Shown here piece after piece: positions 1 through 8,664 of a stretch of 64,000 nt of DNA. The notes under the pieces are model-generated. The model searched no databases. It saw only the letters and a program-made list of their open reading frames with translations, and was not told the DNA's origin. Made by a program: the position numbers and the translations under genes. Every line of letters starts with the position of its first letter. Within the stretch, counting starts at the first letter, position 1. This DNA is from CAWEBF01 sp963807235 (GTDB lineage: Bacteria; Acidobacteriota; Vicinamibacteria; Vicinamibacterales; UBA2999): the NCBI GenBank assembly GCA_963807235.1, contig CAWEBF010000017.1, forward strand, positions 124,001-188,000. Direction: 5' to 3'.

Positions 1-119
1 TGCCCCCAGTCGCGTGTGGTCGTGTACGGCTGAGGCAGATCATTCCGAGGAGCACTTGATTGAGCGGATGCGACCGCGACCAACGCGATCGACATGGCCG
101 CGAGAGTCAGGGACTTCAT
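1..119 (-). CDS. Secreted protein, N-terminus only (runs off the window)
   Basis: Only the first 39 codons are inside the window. They encode a clear Sec signal peptide: a Lys at position 2, a hydrophobic core and an Ala-Ser-Ala cleavage region near residue 19. After it comes LPQPYTTTRDWG. A similar start (LPNPYRT..NW) is familiar from acidobacterial NHL/SMP-30-type beta-propeller proteins, but the propeller itself is outside the window, so this is a hint only. The start is well supported by an AGGAGG Shine-Dalgarno about 7 bases upstream of the ATG. Confidence 0.55.
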   Translation of the reverse strand, partial: MKSLTLAAMSIALVAVASAQSSAPRNDLPQPYTTTRDWG

Positions 120-134
120 GTGCGCTCCTCCTGC

Positions 135-219
135 ATTCAAATTCACAATGCTCAATTCACAAGTCACAAACTGCAGTTCCGGCCTTCTTTGTGAATTGTG
201 AATTGTGAATTGTGACTTG
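135..219. repeat. Heptamer-armed inverted repeat element
   Basis: The left arm carries ATTCACAA-type units and the right arm carries three to four perfect tandem copies of TGAATTG plus TGACTTG. The arms are reverse complements of each other. They flank a short core containing CTGCAGTTCCGG. The element fills the gap between the partial secreted gene and the stop of the DsbA-like gene. It shares its architecture, and the core string CAGTTCCG, with the elements near 23.1 kb and 51.7 kb, although the heptamer sequence differs. Confidence 0.85.
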
Positions 220-224
220 ACGCT

Positions 225-1266
225 CTACCTCCCGCGACTCAACTCCTCATCGATCGCCGCGACGAACACCTCGTACGGCTGCGCGCCGGACAACCGCCGG
301 CCGTTGATGAAGACGGTCGGCGTGGAGTTCACGCCCAGGGCGGTGCCCTGCGACACGCCGTCGCGCACGCGCTCGCCGTACTTGGACGAATCGAGACACG
401 CTGTCGAACTTCGCGGCGTCGAGGCCCAGATCGCTGGCGTGCTTCTTCAGGTCCGCGGGCTGGAGCGACTGCTGGTTCGCGAACAGCCGGTCGTGATACT
501 CCCAGTACTTGCCCTGTTCGCCGGCGCAGTGCCCGGCCTCGCCCGCCTTGAACGCCTGCGGGTGGATCTGCGTCAGCGGAAAGTCCTTCCACACGATCCG
601 CAGCTTGTCGCCATAGGTGTCGCGCAGCCGCTTGAGCGTCGGCTCGACGCGCTGGCAGAACGGGCACTGGAAGTCGGAGAACTCCACGAGCGTGACGGGC
701 GCCGACGCGGGGCCGAGCGCCGGATCGGTGGCCGCCAAGGCAACGGTCATCCGCGGCGCGTCGAGCGACACGCGAATCGCCGGCCCGGCCTTCTTCAGCT
801 CCGCGATCAGCGCCTGACGCGCCGTCTCGCGCTGCTGGTCGGCAAGATACCGGTTGATCGCCGGCGTCATCTGCTCCAGCGACCGTCCCTGCATCTGGTT
901 GATGTTCGACTGGTAGAACGTCACCACTTCGGCGTCGGTGACCGGCTTGATGCGCTTGCCGATCTCCGACTCCACGTAGGCGTCGGGGCTCATGCCCTTC
1001 TTCTTCGCCTCCTCCGCCAGCAGCATGTCGGCAATCATGTTCTCGAGCGCGGTGCGGCGGCCGTCGTAGAGCGCCTGCAGCGCCTCGGCGTGCTGGGCCG
1101 CGTCGGTGGCGCGCCACTTCTCGTCCAGCTCGCGAACGGTGATCGACCGGTCGCCAATCCGGGCGGCCACGTCGCCGGCGCCGGCAATCGCCGCGGGCTG
1201 CTGGGCCGGTGTCGTCGAACACGCCAGGAGGAGCGCCGCCGGCGTCAGGAACAGGGCTGTCTTCAT
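225..1266 (-). CDS. DsbA-like thiol oxidoreductase lipoprotein with SurA-like N-domain (frameshifted)
   Basis: The start MKTALFLTPAALLLAC is a lipoprotein signal with lipobox LLAC (Cys16). Residues about 30-150 resemble the helical SurA/PpiC N-domain. The C-terminal half is a thioredoxin-fold DSBA domain with CPFC inside FQCPFCQRVEP. The likely role is periplasmic or envelope disulfide exchange, anchored by lipid; the SurA-like arm may bind unfolded substrate (inference). The frame breaks near 395-400. Skipping one base restores a DSBA-type end (GVNSTPTVFINGRRLSGAQP, then YEVF) and a TAG at 225-227. The span is one base longer than a multiple of three, as expected for a single inserted base. 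A TATGAT hexamer lies 7 bases upstream of the ATG. Confidence 0.8.
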
Positions 1267-1278
1267 GGATGAAATCAT

Positions 1279-1361
1279 ACTAGCGAGGCTTCGCCTGACC
1301 GCCCAGAAACGGACGAGTCCGCCTCGTAGGGCAGCGTCTTTGGCCCGCACTTCGTGCGGGC
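1279..1361. repeat. Dispersed palindromic intergenic element, copy 1
   Basis: This starts with TAGCGAGGC/TTC/GCCT and ends with a perfect hairpin: GCCCGCAC, loop TTC, GTGCGGGC at 1343-1361. The order of blocks (GCGAGGCT.CGCCT, then AACGGACG, then GCAGCGTC, then GGCCCGCACTTCGT) matches 47134-47221, so the two are diverged copies of one element of about 85 bp. It lies in the gap between two minus-strand genes. Confidence 0.7.
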
Positions 1362-1395
1362 GGAGAACTTGACCATACGGCCAGAATCCTACCAA

Positions 1396-2272
1396 TCAGT
1401 TTCTAGGCATGGACTCGGTGGTGGACCTGGAACCGGCGGAACTTCGAATACGTGGCCAGCCCGTGCACCTCGTTGGGGTCGCGGGCCCGCCGGTAACGCT
1501 CTTCCATACGGACCGGCACGAACATCCCGGCGCCGGCGTCGTGCTGCGAAGTGGACGGTGATGTGGGCCTCGACGCCCGTGTCCACGGCGTGCAGCTCGG
1601 TGCGCAGGATGGTGCCGGTGCCGGCGTCCACCCAGAACCGGCCATAGACCGGCAGGTCGCGGCCGCCGGTCGTGGCCATGTAGGTGGGACGCGACGTTTC
1701 CTTGAACTCCACGATCGTGCCCGATGTCGTCCACCTCGTCGCAGCTCGAACCGCATCCGCGCTCGATGCACCGGCGTGAGGAGCGTCAGCACCAGCGTGG
1801 GGATGTTGATGTTCCGGCTCACGTTGCCGATGTTGTAGCGCGCGCTCTCGTCCATGATCTCCCTGGCCCGCTCGAAGTTGGGCGCGACGCCGTCTCGGAG
1901 AGGAACAGCTTGGCCAGCCGTTCTTCGCGATCGCGCACCTTCTTGCCGTCGCGCTCGAACACGTCGCGGAACGGCAGCCAGCCCTCGCCGGGCACCTGCA
2001 CGAGCAGGAAGTCCGAGACCAGGACGGTGAACGACGGACCGCCGGAGCGATTGGTTCGCCCGTTCGAGGACATGGACTGCCGGACGGTCTGCTCGTAGCG
2101 TTCCTCGGACACCATCGACCCGAAGTTCTTCTGGAACGCCTCCACATAGGCGCTGGCCTTGAGGACAAGCGGAAACGCGTCGTCGGTCGGGCTTGATCTG
2201 AGCGACCGCGTTCACGGCAAGCGCCAGCACGACGGCGCATGTGCCCGCCCGGAAGATGGGGTCCGGAGTCAC
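1396..2272 (-). CDS. Secreted protein of unknown function (several frameshifts)
   Basis: Coding signal moves between all three minus frames, giving consecutive protein-like segments: a signal-peptide-like AVVLALAVNAVAQ, then YEQTVRQSMSSNGRTNRSG, FTVLVSDFLLVQVPGEGW, RYNIGNVSRNINIPTLVL, FKETSRPTYMATTGGRDLP, and a tail RRFQVSTTESMPRN. Joined, they give a protein of about 290 residues that I do not recognise beyond a secreted, beta-rich look. The start is uncertain; a GTG at 2272 is the nearest in frame. At least three single-base shifts are needed. It follows the TonB receptor on the same strand with a short gap. Confidence 0.5.
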
Positions 2273-2298
2273 TTTCGGAGGCGACCCCGTCTTTCGCG

Positions 2299-4635
2299 TC
2301 AGCGTCCCGACCAGCGCACCCGGATGCCGCCGTTCACGAGCCGCGGCGAGCCGGTGGTCGTGGGCAGGAGCTGGACGATGTACTCCTGGTCGAGCGCGTT
2401 CTGCACGCCGAAGAACACGTCGATGTTGCGACCGATCGACGCGCAGCGCCGAGAACTCCAACGTCGCGTAGGCCGGCAGGCCCGGCTCCGTCTCGCCCGG
2501 GCACGACGCCGTTGTTCAGATCCTCGTTGAACTGGCGGCCGAAGCCGAGCACGCTGAACGACAGCGTGGCGATTCGCGCGTTCGAGTAGGCGACGCTGAC
2601 CGAGCCGCGGTTCTTCGGCACCTGCGGCAGGTACTTCCCGACGAGCGCCGGGTTCGCCGCGAACTCCTTCACCTTGGCCTGGTTGAACAGATAGCCCGCG
2701 CCGACGCGCGCCAGTACTGGCCGAACCGGTACTCCGCGTCCGTCTGCAGGCCCCAGATGCGCGTCCGGCCCAGGTTCTGCCGCTGCTGGGTGTTGGTGGC
2801 GATGGTGACGTTGGACACCGGGTTCTTCATCCGGTTGTCGAACCAGGTCGTGCGAAGCGTGAAGTTCTCCACCGGGCGCGATGTTGAGCCCCAGCTCGCC
2901 GCCCACGAGGCGCTCGGGGCCAAGGTCGTGGTTGGCCAGCGTCAGGATGGCGCCGACGCGGAACTGGCGGTAGAGCTCGTTGAGCGTGGGGGCCCTGAAG
3001 CCGGACCCGAGGCTGCCCCAGGCCGACACCTTGTTGCTCACGCGATAGAGCACCGCCGCACGCGGGCTGAACACGGTGTCCTCGCGATCGGGAAGCGTCC
3101 GGCTGGCCGCGGTCGGGGTGCCGGCTGGGACGTTGGTTTCGAGATTGCGGCCGTTGTAATTGCGCCAGTGGTCCACGCGGCCGCTCAGCGTAATCGAGAG
3201 CTGTTCGGTCGGCGACACCTGGCCTTGCACGAACCCGCCGCTGACGTTCTGCGTGCCGCCCGCATCGCGGAGCAGCGTCACGGTGGTGCCGGTCAGCGCA
3301 TCGAGACCCTGTTCGAGGCTGGCGCCGTCCACGTGCCGCCAGTCGGCGCCGGCCGACACGAGGTGTCTCGAGAAGATCGCCTTGGACCATTGCGCCATCA
3401 TCCCGACACCATCAGTCGGCACCTCCTGCAACAGCGTCATCCGCCCGACGAACCGCGGCGTGGATGTGGGAGGCGGCCCAGCGGCCACCGCCATGAAGTT
3501 GCTGCGGAAGGTCTCGTTGTCGACGAAGATGCGCGCCTGCAAGTCGCTGGTATCCGGCAGCGTGGCCCGGACGCCGCCGTTCACCGACGTCCACTTCGTG
3601 TCGTTGGCCTCCGGCGTCGGCGTGCCGATCGTGGTGATCTTGGCGTTGTCGCGTTCCTCGCGTGAAGTAGCCCGTCCGGCCGAACACGCTCACGCGCGGG
3701 GTCGGGCTGTAGTCCACCTTCAGGGCGAAGTTGCGGTAGTCCACTGTGGCCAGCGTGTCCACCCGGCCCCGCTCGTTGGCGATCACCTGCGGGTACCCGT
3801 CGGTCGTGAAGGCGCTGCCCTCGACCGACACACCCACCTTGCCCCACACGTCGCTGGCGACGAAGTCGGCCTTCGGGCTGTTCTTGTTGCCGTACTGCGT
3901 CCGCAACTCGACCGTGCGCGGCCGCGGCCTGGCGCTCATGAAGTTGATCACGCCGCCCATCGCGTAATTCCCGTAGACGCTGGAGCTCGTCCCGTCCACG
4001 AGCTCGATGCGGTCCACGTTTTCCAACGGCACGCGCGTCCAATAGACCCAGCCACCGAATGGGTCGTTGAAGGGCACGCCGTCGATCAGCACGAGCGACC
4101 GGCTGACGCCGCTCGGGCCGATGCCCCGCAGCGACACGCCCTGTGCCGTGGGATGAGCCTGCAGGCTGCTCGTCCGCCGGAACAAGCTGAACGTGGGGAC
4201 CAGGCGCAGGACGTCGTCGGCCCCCGTGGCCGGCGACTGGCGAATCTGCTCCTTGTTTATGACGCTCACGCTGGCGGGCACGTCGCCGAGACGCTGCTCG
4301 GTGCGGGTGGGCGTGACCGTGACTGATTCGAAAAGCCCGGCCGGGACGAGCACGATGTCCAGGGGGCCATTGGGCGCCAGCGGCTGGCTGCGTTCCGCGA
4401 AGCCGCCTGCCCGGACGACCAGGGTCGCTCCACTGGCCGTTCCAGGGTCCAGGCTGAAGCTGCCGTCGGGACCGGTGACCGTCTGGCCTTGCACGCCCCC
4501 TGCGCCAATCACCAGGACCGACGCACCCGAAACCACCGCTCCGGACTCGTCGCGCACCACGCCCGACACACGCGACTGGCCGGCGGCTGATACGGTGACA
4601 GACAGGAGCAAAAGCAGGGCAACTGCGATGCGCAT
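2299..4635 (-). CDS. TonB-dependent receptor with carboxypeptidase-regulatory N-domain (frameshifted)
   Basis: The order is signal peptide (MRIAVALLLLLSVTVSAAGQ), a carboxypeptidase-regulatory/CNA-B domain (residues about 23-105, SGVVRDESGAVVSGASV), a plug domain (VINKEQIRQSPATGADDVLR to DRIELVDGTSSSVYG) and a long beta-barrel. It would import an unidentified ligand across the outer membrane using TonB energy. Barrel motifs GSGFRAPTLNELYRQFR and the tail FGVQNALDQEY..LVNGGIRVRW are clear. The frame shifts near 3655, 2880, 2712 and 2505-2440, but every segment is recognisable and the order is intact, so these look like base errors rather than decay. TAAACT lies 8 bases upstream of the ATG. Confidence 0.88.
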
Positions 4636-4658
4636 GACCCGAAAGTTTAGCGCTAATC

Positions 4659-4692
4659 GGGCTCAAGGCTCCGGGGCCCCAGGGCTCGAGGC
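4659..4692. repeat. Degenerate GGGCTC-type near-heptamer repeat
   Basis: Units GGGCTCA, AGGCTCC, GGGGCCCC and AGGGCTCG follow each other at a spacing of 7-8 bases. They sit in the divergent gap between the TonB receptor and the VWA gene. This is a worn copy of the GGCTCCG arrays seen at 5974, 28778 and 31733. Confidence 0.5.
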
Positions 4693-4752
4693 AGCCGGCG
4701 GCTTCCCGCATCGCTGTTGCTCGGCGGCATACCCGTTGCTAAGCTCCCTGGT

Positions 4753-5656
4753 ATGCGCCTCCTGGTGACCTCTGCATTGGTCATGCTGGCTGCCGCCGCC
4801 GGGGTGGCCCAGCAAGCGACCTTCCGTTCCAGCACGCGAATCGTGCCTGTTTTGACGACGGTCACCGACGCGCAGGGGCGGCTGGTGCCCAGCCTGGAGC
4901 GCGACCAGTTCACGATTCTGGACAACGGCAAGCCGCAGGAAATCTCCTTCTTCCTGAACGAAGTTCAACCCTTTACGGCCGTTGTGATGCTGGACTTCAG
5001 CGCCAGCATGACGGCCAACCTCGATCGCCTGAAGAATGCCACCGAGCAGTTCCTGATTCGGATGCTGCCCGAGGACAAGGCGCAGGTGGGCGCGTTCAGC
5101 GACAAGATCCAGTTCAGCGGCACCTTCACGAGCGATCGCGACGACCTCATCGGCGCCCTGGGCGACCTGCAGTTCGGCAACCCCACACGGCTCTACGACG
5201 CGATCGACCAGAGCATCGCGGAGTTGGAGAAGGCGAAAGGCCGCAAGGTGGTCGTGGCCTTCACCGATGGCGACGACACGGCGAGCCGCCGGGGCATGGG
5301 GGACGTCCTCGAACGTTCGCGCGACACGGAGACGATGATCTACGCGGTGGGCCTCGAGTCGGAGTTCTTCATCGCGCCCGGCCGCATGCAGCGGACGCGG
5401 CCCGACCGCGGCTTGCGCAAGCTGGCCGAAGAGACCGGTGGCGGCTACTTCGAGCTGAAGAAGACGGACGAGCTGGGGCCCACCTTCACGCGCGTCGCCC
5501 AGGAGCTGCATGCGCTGTACACCCTCGGGTTCACGCCCGACGGTGATGGACAACAAGGAGCACAAGCTCGAGGTCCGGATCAAGCAGCCGGGGATGACGG
5601 CGCGGGCGCGCAAGACCTACATCGCGTCGGACGACCGGCTCTCGGCCACTCCATGA
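4753..5656 (+). CDS. VWFA-related acidobacterial secreted protein (frameshifted near the end)
   Basis: The signal peptide is MRLLVTSALVMLAAAAGVAQ. A VWA domain follows with a MIDAS-type DFSASM (about residue 80) and later FTDGDD. The N-terminal part (LTTVTDAQGRLVPSLERDQF) is the typical lead-in of the VWFA-related acidobacterial family; its function is not established, and protein or metal binding outside the membrane is inferred. I chose ATG 4753 because the signal peptide starts there; an in-frame ATG at 4717 would add 12 unlikely residues. One extra base near 5541 breaks the frame. Correcting it gives VMDNKEHKLEVRIKQPG and a stop at 5654-5656, overlapping the cyaY ATG as ATGA. Confidence 0.85.
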
Positions 5657-5964
5657 CCGAGCAGGAGTTCCGGCTGCGCGCCGACGAGACCCTGGAAGAT
5701 CTGCAACAACAGCTCCTGCCACTGGCCGACGAAGCCGACCTGGAGATCGACCTCCGCAACGGCGTGCTGCAGCTCGTCTTCGAGGAACCGACGCCGGCCA
5801 AGTTCGTGGTCAGCCCCAACGCGCCGGTGCAGCAGATTTGGGTGTCGGCGCTCTCCCGCAGCTACAAGCTGGCGTGGTCGGACGACGCGGCGACCTTCGA
5901 GCTGAATGGTGAGCATTTGGGAACGCTCGTGGAGCGGCTCGCTCGACAGCACCTCGCCTCATAG
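5653..5964 (+). CDS. cyaY: Iron donor protein CyaY (bacterial frataxin)
   Basis: The product has 103 residues, the normal frataxin size. It starts EFRLRADETLEDLQQQLLP with the acidic first helix (positions 4-35, rich in Glu and Asp) used for iron binding. The sheet follows, with LEIDLRNGVLQLVFEE, then QIWVSALSRSYKLAW. This sheet face is the one that docks on the cysteine desulfurase in other bacteria. The expected role is regulation of iron supply in Fe-S cluster assembly in the cytoplasm. The start overlaps the stop of the VWA gene (ATGA), so translation is probably coupled. Frataxin is uncommon outside Proteobacteria and eukaryotes, which makes the assignment worth confirming. Confidence 0.85.
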   Translation: MTEQEFRLRADETLEDLQQQLLPLADEADLEIDLRNGVLQLVFEEPTPAKFVVSPNAPVQQIWVSALSRSYKLAWSDDAATFELNGEHLGTLVERLARQHLAS

Positions 5965-5973
5965 CACGCGTTC

Positions 5974-6008
5974 CCGGGCTCCGGGCTCCAGGCTCCGGGC
6001 TCCAGGCC
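5974..6008. repeat. Heptamer array, five units
   Basis: Five perfect-register 7-base units: CCGGGCT, CCGGGCT, CCAGGCT, CCGGGCT and CCAGGCC. They begin 9 bases after the cyaY stop and lie between two convergent genes. Confidence 0.85.
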
Positions 6009-6017
6009 TCGATCCCG

Positions 6018-6601
6018 CTACTCACCGAGAGCGTCTCTTGCCGTCGAAGGCCGACGGCTCGTTGGTCCACCCCACTCGCTTGCGCGCGTCCTGGATCTGC
6101 ACCCACCAGGTGGTGACTGAGGCGTTCGACGATCTTTCCGACGCAGCGGTCGGGAGCACATCGCACGCCCGTTGACGATGTCGGCTGCGTCCAGGTCGTC
6201 GTAGAGACGGCCGTTGAACCACGCCTTGGTCAATCCCTCGCCCTTGTAAGTGAGCAGATACAGGGTCTCGCCCGGCTGGATTCGCAAGCGGCCCCGACTC
6301 GGTCGATAGCTCCACGGGCTTTGGAAACTCGACGCGTCCGGCCTTCGTGCGTCACGACCACGCCGGTCATCGCCTGGACGGCGGCCCCCTTGGTGAGCCT
6401 GAACGCGACAGGCGCGCCCGCGCGGCGTTCGGTCCGAATCCCTACGGTTCGGTTCGCAACCCACGTGCGCTGGTAGACGCACCCTTCGAACGGGCAGGCG
6501 CCGACGTCCTCATACGGCAGTCGGAGGGCCGGGGCTGGCCGCGGGCTGTTGGGCGGCAAGCGCTCAATCCGGCACACAGAAGCAGATCCCAAGAGCTTCA
6601 T
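6018..6601 (-). CDS. SH3-like domain lipoprotein or secreted protein (frameshifted)
   Basis: The reassembled product starts MKLLGSASVC (possible lipobox Cys10). It contains GACPFEGCVYQRTWVANRTV with a Cys pair, then APVAFRLTKGAAVQAMTGVV, a typical bacterial SH3 beta pattern. It continues PGETLYLLTYKGEGLTKAWF and ends TWWVQIQDARKRVGWTNE...FDGKDALGE, a second SH3-like 'WWVQI..GVGWT' strand pair. SH3 repeats of this kind bind peptidoglycan or act as scaffolds; no ligand can be named. The frame changes at least twice (near 6310 and 6170); the total length is two bases over a multiple of three. It converges on cyaY. Confidence 0.6.
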
Positions 6602-6671
6602 AGAGCTGCTCTCAAAGAGTATCGGACTGGGCCTCAAGGCATGTTGGGCCAGGGCTGCTGGGCGACAACTG

Positions 6672-6699
6672 GAGGCCTGGAGCCCGGAGCCTGTAGCCT
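6672..6699. repeat. Heptamer array, four units, directly before a start codon
   Basis: The units GAGGCCT, GGAGCCC, GGAGCCT and GTAGCCT end 7 bases before the methyltransferase ATG at 6707. They occupy the place of the ribosome binding site and offer GGAG cores that could serve as one. Confidence 0.8.
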
Positions 6700-6706
6700 G
6701 TTCCCA

Positions 6707-7470
6707 ATGAGACTCGATCGTCTTCAACGCCACTGGGACGAGTTCGGCCGGCGCGATCCGTACTGGGCCATCCTCACCGACCCGGCGAAGAAGGGGAACA
6801 AGTGGGATCTCGACGAGTTCTTCAAGACCGGTGACCACGAGGTGGACGACGTGCTGGCGTGGGTCGAGTCGCTGGGCGTGAACCATTCGACGTGGCCGCG
6901 CGCTCGACTTCGGCTGCGGCGCCGGCCGGATCAGCCAGGCGCTCGGGCGTCATTTCGAGCACGTGATCGGCGTGGACATCGCCCCTTCCATGATTGCGCT
7001 CGCCAACAAGCACAATCGACATGGCGGGCGGTGCCGCTACGTGCTGAACGAGCACGCGGACCTGCGGCAGTTCCAGGACTCGAGCGTCGACTTCATCTAC
7101 AGCCGGCTCGTGCTCCAGCATCTTCGTCCCAAAGTCATCAAGGCCTACGTCGCCGAGTTCGTGCGGTTGCTCGACACGGGTGGCGTCGCGGTGTTCAACG
7201 TGCCCGCGTCTCCCCTGGACGCGCCGGTCGTTGGCGGTTCCCTGAAGAGCGTTCGCGCCGATGTTCGTCGTCAGGTTGTACCGCAGGCTCCGCCTGACGC
7301 TCGATGACCGCCGGAGATTCCCCAACATGGAGGTGAACGGGGTCCCGCCAGGTGAACTCGTTCCGCTGCTCGAGGGATCGGGCGCAACCGTGGTGCGCAT
7401 GCAGCCGGATCAGACTCACGGCGACGCCGGGCCGGGGTTCCTGTACTGCATTACTGTGGCAAAAGGCTGA
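6707..7470 (+). CDS. Class I SAM-dependent methyltransferase (two frameshifts)
   Basis: The N-terminus (MRLDRLQRHWDEFGRRDPYW) is followed after a frame break near 6898 by motif I LDFGCGAGRISQALG. Then come GVDIAPSMIALANKH, DSSVDFIYSRLVLQHLRP (motif IV region) and RLLDTGGVAVFNVP. A second break near 7260 leads to RLYRRLRLTLDDRRRFPNME and the end. The fold is that of small-molecule or glycan methyltransferases of the Methyltransf_11/25 group; the substrate is unknown. The span is two bases over a multiple of three, consistent with two inserted bases. The 2OG dioxygenase gene follows on the same strand about 57 bases later. Confidence 0.8.
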
Positions 7471-7527
7471 AGCAGGGATTACGCGAAGCTTGGCGCATAG
7501 GCGCACCATGCTAAGCTCCGAATCCCC

Positions 7528-8637
7528 ATGCCTTCCGTCAAGACATGGATCCGCCGCCGCCTCGCAGCGGCGACTGGCCAGTCGGAAGTTGTCGCCGCGT
7601 TGGACCGCCTGACCGCGCGCGTCGAGGCTGCGGCGTCGGCTGGCCGTGAAGCCGGACATCGTTCCAAGACGGCGACAGAGGTAACCAAGGACCGCGTGCT
7701 GGCGCTTCAGCGTCAGGCGGACGAGGACCGCCGCGCCGTGCTCGACGCCATCAACGGCCTGCGCGACGAGCAGCGGGCGCTGCGCGCCGATCTGACCGCT
7801 CTGAGCGGCCTGGCACAGCTGACCTACAGCGGACTGATCGATACCACGGGGCTCGACGACGGTCACGTCGATCGCCCAGCGCTTGCCGCTCACCTCCAGC
7901 AGCGGATCGCGGGCGCCGCGATGAGCGCGGATCCGTTTCCCCACCTGGTCGTATCGAACCTGCTGCCGGAGGACTTCTACCGCCGGCTCCTTCGGGCGAT
8001 CCCGGCGCCGACGTTCTGGCGCCGCGCCGGCTATCAGCGCGACAACTGGCACGTGGACGAGGACCGGGCCTCGCGGCTGAGCGAAACGACATGGCGGGTG
8101 ATGCACCGGGAGATTGCCGCCCACGTGCTGATGCCCCTGCTGCTGGATCGGTTCGCGGACGCGATTGCCGAATACTGGCGTGCGGCGTTCGATCTCGACG
8201 CGTCGGCGCTCTCGGAACACTATGTGTGCGATGAAGGGCGTCTGCTGCTCCGCCGCGCGGGCTACGAGCTGCAGCCCCACCTCGACCCGCCCAACGCCAT
8301 CCTGACCGTCCTGCTGTACCTGGCCCCTCTTGGTGCCCCCGACGCGCAGGGCACCGATCTCTACAGGTCCGGGCCACTGCCCGCCAATCGAGTCGGCATC
8401 ATGTATCCGGCGCAGCAGGGCATCAGCCTGGAGCTTGCGGCCACTGTGCCGTTTCGACCGAACACGCTGCTGGCATTCGTCACGCCCACCAGCGTCCACG
8501 GCGCCAAGCTGCCCGAGACCGTTGACGAACGCTTCGAGCGCATCAGCTACCAGTTCCTCGTCTGCCTGGACGACCACGCGCGGCGGATCGTGCGGAAGGC
8601 GGGCAAGCAGCGGACCCTCTCGACCTCCGGCGCCTGA
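7528..8637 (+). CDS. Putative 2-oxoglutarate/Fe(II) dioxygenase with coiled-coil N-terminus
   Basis: The protein has 369 residues. Residues 20-95 form a likely coiled coil rich in Ala, Arg and Glu. The C-terminal half has a double-stranded beta-helix pattern: LQPHLDPPNAILTVLLYLAP with candidate iron ligands His251 and Asp253, NTLLAFVTPTSVHG with distal His324, and ERISYQFLV where 2-oxoglutarate usually docks (Arg338). FPHLVVSNLLPEDFYRRLL (138-156) is the usual entry to prolyl-hydroxylase-like folds. The substrate is unknown; the adjacent methyltransferase suggests a shared modification pathway (inference). TAAGCT lies 10 bases before the ATG. The neighbouring enolase gene converges, 28 bases away. 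Confidence 0.65.
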   Translation: MPSVKTWIRRRLAAATGQSEVVAALDRLTARVEAAASAGREAGHRSKTATEVTKDRVLALQRQADEDRRAVLDAINGLRDEQRALRADLTALSGLAQLTYSGLIDTTGLDDGHVDRPALAAHLQQRIAGAAMSADPFPHLVVSNLLPEDFYRRLLRAIPAPTFWRRAGYQRDNWHVDEDRASRLSETTWRVMHREIAAHVLMPLLLDRFADAIAEYWRAAFDLDASALSEHYVCDEGRLLLRRAGYELQPHLDPPNAILTVLLYLAPLGAPDAQGTDLYRSGPLPANRVGIMYPAQQGISLELAATVPFRPNTLLAFVTPTSVHGAKLPETVDERFERISYQFLVCLDDHARRIVRKAGKQRTLSTSGA

Positions 8638-8664
8638 CCGTAGGAGAGCTGCGTCCCTGCAGGA

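Noticed and set aside
4717..5964. A VWA-frataxin fusion protein
   Set aside because: The extra base near 5541 reads the VWA gene into the cyaY frame. Corrected, the VWA gene has its own stop overlapping the cyaY start.
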